From Candidatus Bathyarchaeota archaeon CG07_land_8_20_14_0_80_47_9 (lineage in GTDB: Archaea; Thermoproteota; Bathyarchaeia; Bathyarchaeales; Bathycorpusculaceae), in the NCBI GenBank assembly GCA_002779555.1, contig PEWI01000071.1:3193-11281 (forward strand): a stretch of 8,089 nt of DNA, in the 5' to 3' direction. Positions 1 to 5,763 of this stretch are shown one piece after another. How positions within the stretch are numbered: position 1 is the first letter of the stretch; each line of letters begins with the position of its first letter. A program made the translations under genes and the position numbers. Below the pieces are notes generated by a model, which saw only the letters and a list, made by a program, of their open reading frames with translations, was not told where the DNA came from and ran no database searches.

Positions 1-1
1 A

Positions 2-40
2 CCTCTCTTCACAGTTTACATGGAGGGAGAGATGAAATGA
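2..40 (+). CDS. possible 3' end of an upstream gene (partial, runs off left edge)
   Basis: A reading frame open from the left edge reads PLFTVYMEGEMK and stops with TGA at 38-40. This stop overlaps the RHH gene's ATG at 37-39 in an ATGA arrangement, common for co-translated genes in archaeal operons. Twelve codons cannot identify a protein and the frame could be open by chance, so the support is only the overlap geometry. If real, the RHH-ftsZ pair is the tail of a longer operon and the SD site of the RHH gene lies inside this upstream gene. Confidence 0.25.
   Translation, partial: PLFTVYMEGEMK
22..29 (+). promoter_or_regulatory. Shine-Dalgarno site of the RHH gene
   Basis: The purine run GGAGGGAG ends 7 bases before the ATG at 37. 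It selects that ATG over the ATGs at 20 and 32, which share a frame that stops at 38-40. Confidence 0.6.
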
Positions 41-192
41 AGCTAATCACGCTCTATGTACCTGAAACGTATCTCAAGGCGCTAGATCAGCTTGTCGGTG
101 AGAAGTTCTACCCGAACAGAGCTGAAGCGATCCGCGTAGCTATCCGTGACTTGGTGAACGAGGAAGTTTGGCGGAGGGAAAGAGTTGGTTAA
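37..192 (+). CDS. small ribbon-helix-helix DNA-binding protein, CdrS-like
   Basis: This 51-residue protein consists of almost nothing but an RHH (MetJ/Arc/CopG-type) fold. A short beta strand (KLITLYVP, residues 2-9) would pair with a second monomer and enter the DNA major groove. It is followed by helix A (about 10-23), a turn with Pro-Asn-Arg (26-28), and helix B beginning AEAIR (29-33). The 'NR-(S/A)-EAIR' element is typical of archaeal RHH regulators. The start is the ATG at 37, preceded by GGAGGGAG. The stop overlaps the TTG start of ftsZ by 8 bases. In haloarchaea a similarly tiny RHH protein, CdrS, is co-transcribed with ftsZ2 and regulates cell division. Size, fold and position all match here, so a CdrS role is my inference. 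An antitoxin role is less likely because no toxin gene adjoins it on the visible side. Confidence 0.85.
   Translation: MKLITLYVPETYLKALDQLVGEKFYPNRAEAIRVAIRDLVNEEVWRRERVG
173..178 (+). promoter_or_regulatory. Shine-Dalgarno site that favours a TTG start for ftsZ
   Basis: GGAGGG lies inside the last codons of the RHH gene, 6 bases before TTG at 185 but 15 bases before the first ATG at 194. The spacing favours the TTG start and makes ftsZ translation likely to be coupled to that of the RHH gene. Confidence 0.6.
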
Positions 193-1303
193 GATGCACT
201 CCACAGAGCACGCGCTCAAATACACTTGGCACGGCCCAGTCAGCGAAGGGATTAGACAACCAGGCTACTGCCGCATACTGGTGATCGGCGTCGGCGGAGC
301 AGGCAACAACACTGTGACAAGGCTCACGGAATCCGGCACAACAGGCGCAGAATGCGTAGCAATAAACACAGACGCTCTGCATTTGAAGGCTTCGAGGGCT
401 GATCAGAAGGTTCTGATAGGCGAAAAGCTGACTAAAGGGCTCGGCGTCGGCGGTAACCCGAAACTAGGCAGAGCCGCTATCGAAGAGTCTAGGAAGCGTA
501 TCGAAGACTTGCTTTCTGAAGTGGATATCGCCTTCATAACTGCAGGTTTAGGTGGCGGAACAGGCACAGGCGCAGCCCCAGTGATTGCTGAGATTGCCAG
601 GCGAAAAGGGGCAATTACGGTCGGTGTGGTGACCACGCCTTTCCGCATCGAAAAAGGCCGAATCGACCATGCAGCCAAAGCGTTGACTGAGATGCGGAGA
701 CACTGCGACACCGTGGTGGTCATTGACAACAACAAGCTCATGCAGCTGGTTCCGCAGTTGCCCATAGGTGAGGCTTTCAGGGTTGCCGATCAAGTCTTGG
801 CAAACATGATTAAAGGCATCATCGAGACCATTTCTGCTCCCAGCTTGATTAACCTCGACTTCGCCGACTTCAAAACCATTGTTAGACGCGGCGGAGTGGC
901 CGTTGTCGGTGTAGGTGAATCAGACGCGCCGAATCGGGCAGAAGAGGCTGTTCGGAACGCGTTGAGAACCCCTCTACTGGATGTTGACTATGCAGGCGCG
1001 ACCGGGGCTTTGATTCACGTTACAGGCGACAGTCAGATGACGATTGAAGAGGCTAACCGCGTGGGCGAAATCGTTACTGAGATGATGGACGTCGATGCCT
1101 TGGTCATATGGGGCGCAAGAGTGAACCCGCAGCAAGATGGCAAACTGAAAGTTACGCTCGTGATGACAGGCGTGAATTCGCCACACTTGTTGAGCGGTTT
1201 CGGAACCATTGCCCCGCAACTCTTCAACCTCGAACCCTACGCAGAACCAGAAAAGCCGTTAGGCATTGAGCTGAACCTCTACCAGATGGAAAACTTCTGC
1301 TAA
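185..1303 (+). CDS. ftsZ: cell division GTPase FtsZ, FtsZ2-like
   Basis: Tubulin-family GTPase that polymerises into the division ring at midcell. It has 372 residues. The nucleotide loop GVGGAGNN lies at 35-42, the tubulin signature GGGTGTG at 123-129, and the T7 loop NLDFAD at 223-228 carries the acidic residues that activate GTP hydrolysis in the neighbouring subunit. All are intact. The stretch DNNKLMQLVPQLPIGEAF and the APSLINLDFAD context resemble haloarchaeal FtsZ2 (DNN..., PSLINLDYAD) more than the FtsZ1 of Methanocaldococcus, as I remember those sequences. The N-terminal extension is about 29 residues. After the core the tail is short and ends in a hydrophobic peptide (GIELNLYQMENFC), possibly the site bound by SepF or another anchor. 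TTG at 185 is chosen because of SD spacing; ATG at 194 would remove three residues. It overlaps the RHH gene by 8 bases. Confidence 0.97.
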   Translation: MVKMHSTEHALKYTWHGPVSEGIRQPGYCRILVIGVGGAGNNTVTRLTESGTTGAECVAINTDALHLKASRADQKVLIGEKLTKGLGVGGNPKLGRAAIEESRKRIEDLLSEVDIAFITAGLGGGTGTGAAPVIAEIARRKGAITVGVVTTPFRIEKGRIDHAAKALTEMRRHCDTVVVIDNNKLMQLVPQLPIGEAFRVADQVLANMIKGIIETISAPSLINLDFADFKTIVRRGGVAVVGVGESDAPNRAEEAVRNALRTPLLDVDYAGATGALIHVTGDSQMTIEEANRVGEIVTEMMDVDALVIWGARVNPQQDGKLKVTLVMTGVNSPHLLSGFGTIAPQLFNLEPYAEPEKPLGIELNLYQMENFC

Positions 1304-1327
1304 CCCTTCCTTTCTCCCCTCTTTTCT
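1304..1327 (+). terminator. pyrimidine-rich tract after ftsZ, possible terminator
   Basis: Immediately after the ftsZ stop the + strand is almost pure C and T, including TTT and TTTT runs. Archaeal RNA polymerase terminates at T-rich stretches without needing a hairpin. The 28-base gap between convergent ftsZ and the PHP gene is where ftsZ transcription should end. The T runs are short, so support is modest. Confidence 0.35.
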
Positions 1328-1331
1328 GAAA

Positions 1332-1973
1332 CTAAAACCTTCTTCTAATGCCAAGAATTTCTCTCTTCAATCTTATCGTTAACGGTATTGCATTGCCGAA
1401 AGGTCGGCATGATCCCTTTCTTATGGCTTCCACTATCTTCTCAACTTCCATCTCAGCCTCAATAACTGTGTGCGCACATCCTATTTCCGGACCGTAGTGA
1501 GCATCGCTTCCTGCAACACGCGCAAGCCCAAGCTGAGAAGCCAGCAGCTGCGCATGCTTTACTGAGCGGTTGAACGGAAATGCTGAAGAGTTTATCACTT
1601 CAACGGCGTCAAATTTTGAGTTTGTATATCTGCCAAGGCTTCCTTTGAAAAAAGTCACGGGGTGACAGGCCACAGCTATCCCCCCTGCCCCATGAATCCT
1701 GTCCACAGTCTCATTTGCGTCGAGCCCTTTCGGAACTGCCTCTCGAACCCCAAGTGCCACAATGTGTCCGTTCAGGCTTTCTATTTCCATGCCGGGAACA
1801 ATGAGCAAGTCCGTCTCTCTAGCTATTTTCAGCGCGCTGTCAAGCCTATCGTGGTCGGTTATGGCTACGCCGTCCAGTTGGCGCCTTTTGGTGTACTGAA
1901 CCAGCTCTTTAGGCGTGATGAGTGAATCGTAGGAGTAGACTGTGTGAACGTGGAGGTCGATTTTTAGCTGCAA
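1332..1973 (-). CDS. PHP-domain metal-dependent phosphoesterase
   Basis: A 213-residue, single-domain PHP (polymerase and histidinol phosphatase) protein, COG0613-like. The metal-binding set is visible and complete: HVH (8-10), TDHD (39-42), GMEIE (61-65), H70, CHP (103-105) and SDAH (156-159). These would bind two or three metal ions in the barrel and hydrolyse a phosphoester. The substrate cannot be told from sequence; relatives act on nucleoside 3',5'-bisphosphates, short oligonucleotides or histidinol phosphate. The start is TTG at 1973-1971: the first histidine motif begins only seven residues later and no ATG precedes it. The start lies 4 bases after the metG stop, so it is probably translated by ribosomes finishing metG. 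The last residues are basic (LGIRRRF). It is not the archaeal RNase P subunit Rpp30, which lacks these metal ligands. Confidence 0.9.
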   Translation of the reverse strand: MQLKIDLHVHTVYSYDSLITPKELVQYTKRRQLDGVAITDHDRLDSALKIARETDLLIVPGMEIESLNGHIVALGVREAVPKGLDANETVDRIHGAGGIAVACHPVTFFKGSLGRYTNSKFDAVEVINSSAFPFNRSVKHAQLLASQLGLARVAGSDAHYGPEIGCAHTVIEAEMEVEKIVEAIRKGSCRPFGNAIPLTIRLKREILGIRRRF

Positions 1974-1977
1974 TCTT

Positions 1978-3696
1978 TCACGGCCGACTCGCAGGATCTG
2001 ATGTAGTCTTGGCCAGTTTTTCTCTTGCCTTCGCCAGCATCTCGTCCACTTCCTGCTCGTTCGCGTCTATCTTTTTGAAAAGGGGTTTGGGCTTCGCTAT
2101 TTTGTGGTTTGGTGGCAGAGGCTTTAGGGCTTCATCCCATTTCTGTTCGTGAACGCTTCCTGACAGGTTGAGGGTCTTCCAGATTTCTTCCGCGGCGAAC
2201 GGGATGAACGGGGCTGACACTATGGCGAGCGCCTTCACGATCTGTGCCGCTACGTAGAGAATGTTAGCGGCTTGTTCTCGGTCTTTCTTGATGAGGTTCC
2301 ACGGTTCTTTCTCGTTCAAGTACTGGTTTCCGGTGCGGCTTAGGCTTATCACGTTGTTCGCGGCGGATTGCAGTTTGCAGGCTTCTATTTCTTGGGCGAT
2401 CGTTGCAACTTTTTCTTTCACCGTCGTCAGTATTTGCTGTGCTTCTGCGTCTAGAGCTTTGGGTTCTGGGATTTGGCCATTGAACTGGGTGTTTATGAAT
2501 GTGAGCGTTCTGTGAATGAAGTTGCCGAAGGTGTCGTTCAGGTCGGCGTTGACTTTTTCGATGAAGATCTCCCATGAGAAGTTGGTGTCTTTTGTTTCAG
2601 GCCTTGTTGACATTAGGAAGTAGCGCCAATAGTCTGCTGGGTAAAGCTGCAAGGCCTCGTCCATGAATATGCCTAGTTTTTGGCTTTTTGACGCTTTCTC
2701 GCCTTTGAATTGGAGAAATTCGGTTGTTGACACGTTCCACGGCAGGTTGTAGTCTTCGCCTGAGGCTATGAGCAGGGCTGGAAGGATGATGGTGTGGAAC
2801 GGGATGTTGTCTTTTCCTATGAAGTACAAAGTTTTGGTTTTCTTGTCAAACCAGTATTCCTTCCACTTTTCAAGTTCATTGATATTCCTGAAATGCTCGA
2901 TAGTTGCTGACACATACCCCAACACGGCTTCGATCCAGACGTAGATCCTTTTATCTTCAGCTCCCGGGAAGGGCGCTTGAATTCCCCAGCTGACATCGCG
3001 GGTTACTGCTCTTGGCTTCAATCCTTCCTTTATCAGGTTAAGGCTGAAGTTTCTCGCGTTGCCTGGCAGCTGCTTGTTGTTTTCGACATACTTGCCTAAC
3101 TGCTCAGAGAGTTTGGGCAGGTCAAAATACCAGTGCGTCGTCCTCTTTATGACGGGTTTGCCATTACAGATCGCGCAGTAGGGTTCAAGGAGAAGTGTCG
3201 TCTCCAGCAGTCTGCCGCAGTCTTCGCATTGGTCTCCGCGGGCGCGTTCGTAGCCGCAGTAGGGGCATTTTCCTTCAACGTACCTGTCTGGCAGAAATCG
3301 ATTGCACTTTTCGCAGAAGAGCATCTCGGTTTCCTGTGTGAAAATGTAGCCGTTGTTGTAGATTTTCATGAGATGCTCTTGCACGAATTCCTTGTGCACG
3401 GGGTTTTCCGTTCTCGTGTAGTTGTTGAATGAGAAACCCCACTTCTTGAGAAGCTCAACTATTTTGGCATGGTTTTTGTCGGTCAATTGCTTCGGCTGAA
3501 TGCCTTGTCTCACCGCCTCAACCTCAGTCGGCGTTCCATGCTCATCGGAACCGCTGACCATCACAACGTCCTCGCCCTTCAGGCGATAATACCTCGCCAC
3601 CACATCGGCAGACAGGAAATGTAGTATCGTGCCTAGGTGTGGAAGGTTGTTGACGTATGGCCAGGCTGAAGCAACTAGGATTTTTCCGGGTTTCAC
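1978..3696 (-). CDS. metG: methionyl-tRNA synthetase (MetRS)
   Basis: Class I aminoacyl-tRNA synthetase that activates methionine with ATP and loads it on initiator and elongator tRNA-Met in the cytoplasm. The 572-residue chain begins with the Rossmann fold and HIGH-type motif (PHLG, 19-22, in the archaeal context PYVNNLPHLGT). It continues with a connective domain holding four CxxC pairs (128/131, 144/147, 157/160, 174/177), which fit two zinc knuckles. The KMSKS loop reads KASKS (334-338). A helical anticodon-binding domain follows (about 390-540). The chain ends in a charged helix (about 540-565) and has no C-terminal EMAP/Trbp111-like tRNA-binding domain, which some archaea encode separately. 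The start is GTG at 3696-3694; the nearby upstream ATGs are out of frame. A TATA-like box lies about 55 bases upstream. The PHP gene follows after 4 bases. Confidence 0.97.
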   Translation of the reverse strand: MKPGKILVASAWPYVNNLPHLGTILHFLSADVVARYYRLKGEDVVMVSGSDEHGTPTEVEAVRQGIQPKQLTDKNHAKIVELLKKWGFSFNNYTRTENPVHKEFVQEHLMKIYNNGYIFTQETEMLFCEKCNRFLPDRYVEGKCPYCGYERARGDQCEDCGRLLETTLLLEPYCAICNGKPVIKRTTHWYFDLPKLSEQLGKYVENNKQLPGNARNFSLNLIKEGLKPRAVTRDVSWGIQAPFPGAEDKRIYVWIEAVLGYVSATIEHFRNINELEKWKEYWFDKKTKTLYFIGKDNIPFHTIILPALLIASGEDYNLPWNVSTTEFLQFKGEKASKSQKLGIFMDEALQLYPADYWRYFLMSTRPETKDTNFSWEIFIEKVNADLNDTFGNFIHRTLTFINTQFNGQIPEPKALDAEAQQILTTVKEKVATIAQEIEACKLQSAANNVISLSRTGNQYLNEKEPWNLIKKDREQAANILYVAAQIVKALAIVSAPFIPFAAEEIWKTLNLSGSVHEQKWDEALKPLPPNHKIAKPKPLFKKIDANEQEVDEMLAKAREKLAKTTSDPASRP

Positions 3697-3751
3697 GACA
3701 CATCCGACATTTTCAGTTTAGTGACTATCTAGAAATGCAAATTCTATTACT

Positions 3752-3759
3752 TAAATAAA
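3752..3759 (-). promoter_or_regulatory. TATA-like box of metG
   Basis: On the - strand this reads TTTATTTA, preceded by CCATT. Initiation about 25 bases downstream would give a leader of roughly 30 bases before the GTG of metG. The same T-rich stretch (CATTCTTCCATTTTATTT on the - strand) lies 20-40 bases past the stop of the upstream gene and could also terminate it. Confidence 0.5.
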
Positions 3760-3791
3760 ATGGAAGAATGTTGAAGGTGGGTTCTGCTGTT

Positions 3792-4418
3792 TTATCCTTC
3801 CGCTGCTTCTTTTTTCCACGTGACCCGGGGTCTACGAACTGAAAGGAATATCGTCGCAGCTATTATGATTGTGCAGATAATCAACAGCACTGCTTGAATA
3901 GTGAAAAGATTGACGATTTTATCCATATCTTCTAATGACATATACCACGGTGTGCTTTTTATGTAAAATGGCGCCGTCTTAGTATATTGATGAGGTGATT
4001 TATCCACAGCGATTTTTATGTCAATCTGTAGTGATGGCACGAACACTCCGCCTATAGCCCTTCCGTCTGATGGTACCGTGAACTCCACCGTGTTTTTATA
4101 TATATTTCCTGCATTTTTCGAGAGAACAAATGGTGGCGATGGTGTTATGGTATCGTTTCCTTCCCATTTTTCACCCGTATAAGCAAACCACGGATAAAGT
4201 ATCGTTATGTTGTTTAGAATAAGGTCTTCATCTGTTCTGTCGTTGCGGATTACTATGGTAAGTCTGCCTTTCTCCCCGGGATTGTAGCTTGTTTTATCCG
4301 TCCAAGCGTAAATATTGACTGTCTGCGAAACCTCCGCATAGGCTAAAGATGTTAAGAATATTGCTGAGATAGCCATGGTTATTATTGCCAGATATTTCTT
4401 CTTATTCAATTTTGTCAC
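3792..4418 (-). CDS. unknown secreted, membrane-anchored beta-rich protein
   Basis: I do not recognise a specific family. The 208 residues start with a lysine-rich n-region, a hydrophobic stretch (about 9-26) and a likely signal-peptidase site after AYA (26-28). A polar beta-strand-rich ectodomain follows (about 29-160). It contains TDKTSYNPGEKGRLTIVIRN, a pattern typical of Ig-like or CARDB-like beta sandwiches on archaeal surface proteins. One C-terminal membrane helix (about 169-193) follows, then a basic cytoplasmic tail beginning RRPR. The predicted topology is outside body, single anchor. A putative start is GTG at 4418. However, AGGTGA at 4420-4415 would be an SD for the in-frame TTG at 4409-4407, removing three residues. 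It has its own strong TATA box and the gene looks more AT-rich than its neighbours. The flanking genes (metG, trm1) give no functional hint. Confidence 0.8.
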   Translation of the reverse strand: MTKLNKKKYLAIITMAISAIFLTSLAYAEVSQTVNIYAWTDKTSYNPGEKGRLTIVIRNDRTDEDLILNNITILYPWFAYTGEKWEGNDTITPSPPFVLSKNAGNIYKNTVEFTVPSDGRAIGGVFVPSLQIDIKIAVDKSPHQYTKTAPFYIKSTPWYMSLEDMDKIVNLFTIQAVLLIICTIIIAATIFLSVRRPRVTWKKEAAEG

Positions 4419-4446
4419 CTAGTTTGTCCATTTTAAGACTTAAAGT

Positions 4447-4454
4447 TATTTAAA
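4447..4454 (-). promoter_or_regulatory. TATA box of the unknown surface protein gene
   Basis: The - strand reads TTTAAATA, close to the archaeal TATA consensus, and lies 29-36 bases before the GTG start. Initiation about 25 bases downstream would leave a very short leader. The box overlaps the last codon and stop of trm1, so the gene is probably transcribed on its own even though it follows trm1 on the same strand. Confidence 0.6.
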
Positions 4455-5685
4455 ACTTGCCGTAGCTGGACATCAAGACTTTTCGCAAGAGTTCCTTCAT
4501 GTTCATGGCTGATGCGTCTGCTCTTACTCCCTTAGAGTTGAAATGAGTCAAAGAAGCTTGAAAGCCTTCTTCCTTTAAAACTTCAAGAACCTTTTTAACC
4601 GAGGGCACCGGTAGCGCTAGTTTATCGCATATCTTGTCAGGGACATAATAGGTGACTGGAGCGTCAACCTCGTTCCTTATCAAAGCCAAGATTTTCCGAA
4701 TTTTTTCTCCGTGCCTAAACGCTCTGTGCTTAGCTTCTTTTTCCATCAATTCGCAAAATTGCTTGTCAAAAATTTTTCCCAGCCACAAAGGCCCGGCGAC
4801 CTCAATCTTTGAGCCGCATTCGCTGCATTTTCCTTCATTTTTGGCGAACGAGTGCAATTTGGCGGTTTCTCGGTGAAAGCACTTGAAACAGTGCAGGATG
4901 TAGCCCATGTTTCTGAGGCTTTCATCGGCTTTCTTGGCGCCGTATTCCATGGTCGCGTAGACTCTGACGTAATGGTCTGAGCTGTGACTGAATACAACGT
5001 TTATGCCTATGTCATGTTTCGCCGCTGTTGCAGCTAGACATCCTGCTAGAAGCCTGACGGCCAGTTCGTGGCAATATTCAGTGCGCAGAGGCTTGCCGCC
5101 GTATTTTCTGATGCATGCCTTCGGATGAACACCGCACAGAGGGGCCATGTCTGTCGCTGTTAAAGCTAAGAAGCCACTGTTGCGAAGAGCTCGTATTGAG
5201 GAATCAAGATACGGCACGGGAGAGCCGAACGGGTCTAAGTCAATAACATCGAATCTCCTGTGCGGGGCGCTGTAATCGCTGAGAAGAGCGTTTGCCTCTT
5301 TGTGCTCGACAGTGACAAGCTCATCAAGTCTGTTAATCCTAACATTCTGGCTGGCAAGCTTCGACGCTTTGGCACTGATGTCGGTCATCACAACTTTCTC
5401 TACGCCCTTCACTTCAGCCGCGAAACGCACGCCCATCGCGCCGCAGCCGGCAAGCGGCTCGCAGACAACGATTTCGCGGTCCACTGTTCGTTGGTAAGCC
5501 TGCAACGCCAAGACTGCGATGTCACGGTTCAGCTCCATGACTGGATTGTAGAAAACAGGGGCCTTTGAAGGCGCGTATTCTGAAGGCGATTTCACGAAAG
5601 CCTTAAGCTTGGGGACAAGAAGTCTGACGTTTCCTTCTTTCACGATTTCAGTTGGAAAATCTGTCTCTGGGCTTGTTTCTTCCAT
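4450..5685 (-). CDS. trm1: tRNA (guanine(26)-N2)-dimethyltransferase Trm1
   Basis: S-adenosylmethionine-dependent enzyme that mono- and dimethylates N2 of guanosine 26 at the junction between the D and anticodon stems of tRNA. The 411 residues show the family marks in order: FYNPVMELNRD (45-55), the SAM-binding loop EPLAGCGAMG (76-85), TDIS (101-104) at the end of the next strand, the catalytic DLDPFGSP (149-156), TDMAPLCG (179-186), and EYCHELAVRLL (204-214). A zinc site is formed by CFKC (267-270) and CSEC (288-291). A C-terminal winged-helix-like region follows (about 320-405). Length is slightly above the roughly 380 residues usual in archaea. ATG at 5685-5683 is the start; SD signal is weak. 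It is divergent from the THEP1 NTPase across 78 bases. Confidence 0.97.
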   Translation of the reverse strand: MEETSPETDFPTEIVKEGNVRLLVPKLKAFVKSPSEYAPSKAPVFYNPVMELNRDIAVLALQAYQRTVDREIVVCEPLAGCGAMGVRFAAEVKGVEKVVMTDISAKASKLASQNVRINRLDELVTVEHKEANALLSDYSAPHRRFDVIDLDPFGSPVPYLDSSIRALRNSGFLALTATDMAPLCGVHPKACIRKYGGKPLRTEYCHELAVRLLAGCLAATAAKHDIGINVVFSHSSDHYVRVYATMEYGAKKADESLRNMGYILHCFKCFHRETAKLHSFAKNEGKCSECGSKIEVAGPLWLGKIFDKQFCELMEKEAKHRAFRHGEKIRKILALIRNEVDAPVTYYVPDKICDKLALPVPSVKKVLEVLKEEGFQASLTHFNSKGVRADASAMNMKELLRKVLMSSYGKF

Positions 5686-5703
5686 CGCTTAGCTGTTCCC
5701 CGT

Positions 5704-5715
5704 TCATAGCTATGA
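5704..5715. repeat. 12-base perfect palindrome between divergent genes
   Basis: TCATAGCTATGA equals its own reverse complement. It sits 18 bases before the trm1 start and 48 bases before the NTPase start, in the only shared upstream region. A second, 8-base palindrome (CTAATTAG) lies at 5732-5739. Either could be an operator for a dimeric regulator or chance. No convincing TATA box stands out for either gene in this gap. Confidence 0.45.
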
Positions 5716-5752
5716 CAAAACCATTTTAGGACTAATTAGATTTCTGGTACAT

Positions 5753-5758
5753 GGGGAG
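5753..5758 (+). promoter_or_regulatory. Shine-Dalgarno site fixing a TTG start for the THEP1 NTPase
   Basis: GGGGAG ends 5 bases before TTG at 5764. The only nearby ATG (5751) is out of frame, so the SD supports the TTG start. Confidence 0.6.
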
Positions 5759-5763
5759 ACTGC

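Noticed and set aside
37..192. RHH protein as the antitoxin of a toxin-antitoxin pair
   Set aside because: The partner downstream is ftsZ, not a toxin, and the protein lacks the C-terminal toxin-binding extension usual in RHH antitoxins.
403..765. 120-codon - strand open frame inside ftsZ
   Set aside because: It lies opposite a fully conserved FtsZ core, has low-complexity composition and no SD site or recognisable motif.
1332..1973. PHP protein as DNA polymerase subunit or RNase P protein Rpp30
   Set aside because: There is no polymerase domain attached, and the full set of metal-binding His/Asp residues differs from Rpp30.
3133..3432. 99-codon + strand open frame inside metG
   Set aside because: It is antisense to the zinc-knuckle region of MetRS and shows no family features.
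3697..3791. tRNA or C/D box guide RNA in the gap before metG
   Set aside because: No cloverleaf, TTCRA-type T loop, or TGATGA/CTGA box pair could be found; the gap is explained by a promoter and an upstream gene end.
5260..5568. 102-codon + strand open frame inside trm1
   Set aside because: It is antisense to the SAM-binding core of Trm1; its composition follows from the opposite strand.
5686..5763. Small RNA gene in the trm1/NTPase gap
   Set aside because: There are only two short palindromes and an SD site, no C/D boxes or tRNA-like stems, and it is too short for a divergent promoter region plus an RNA gene.
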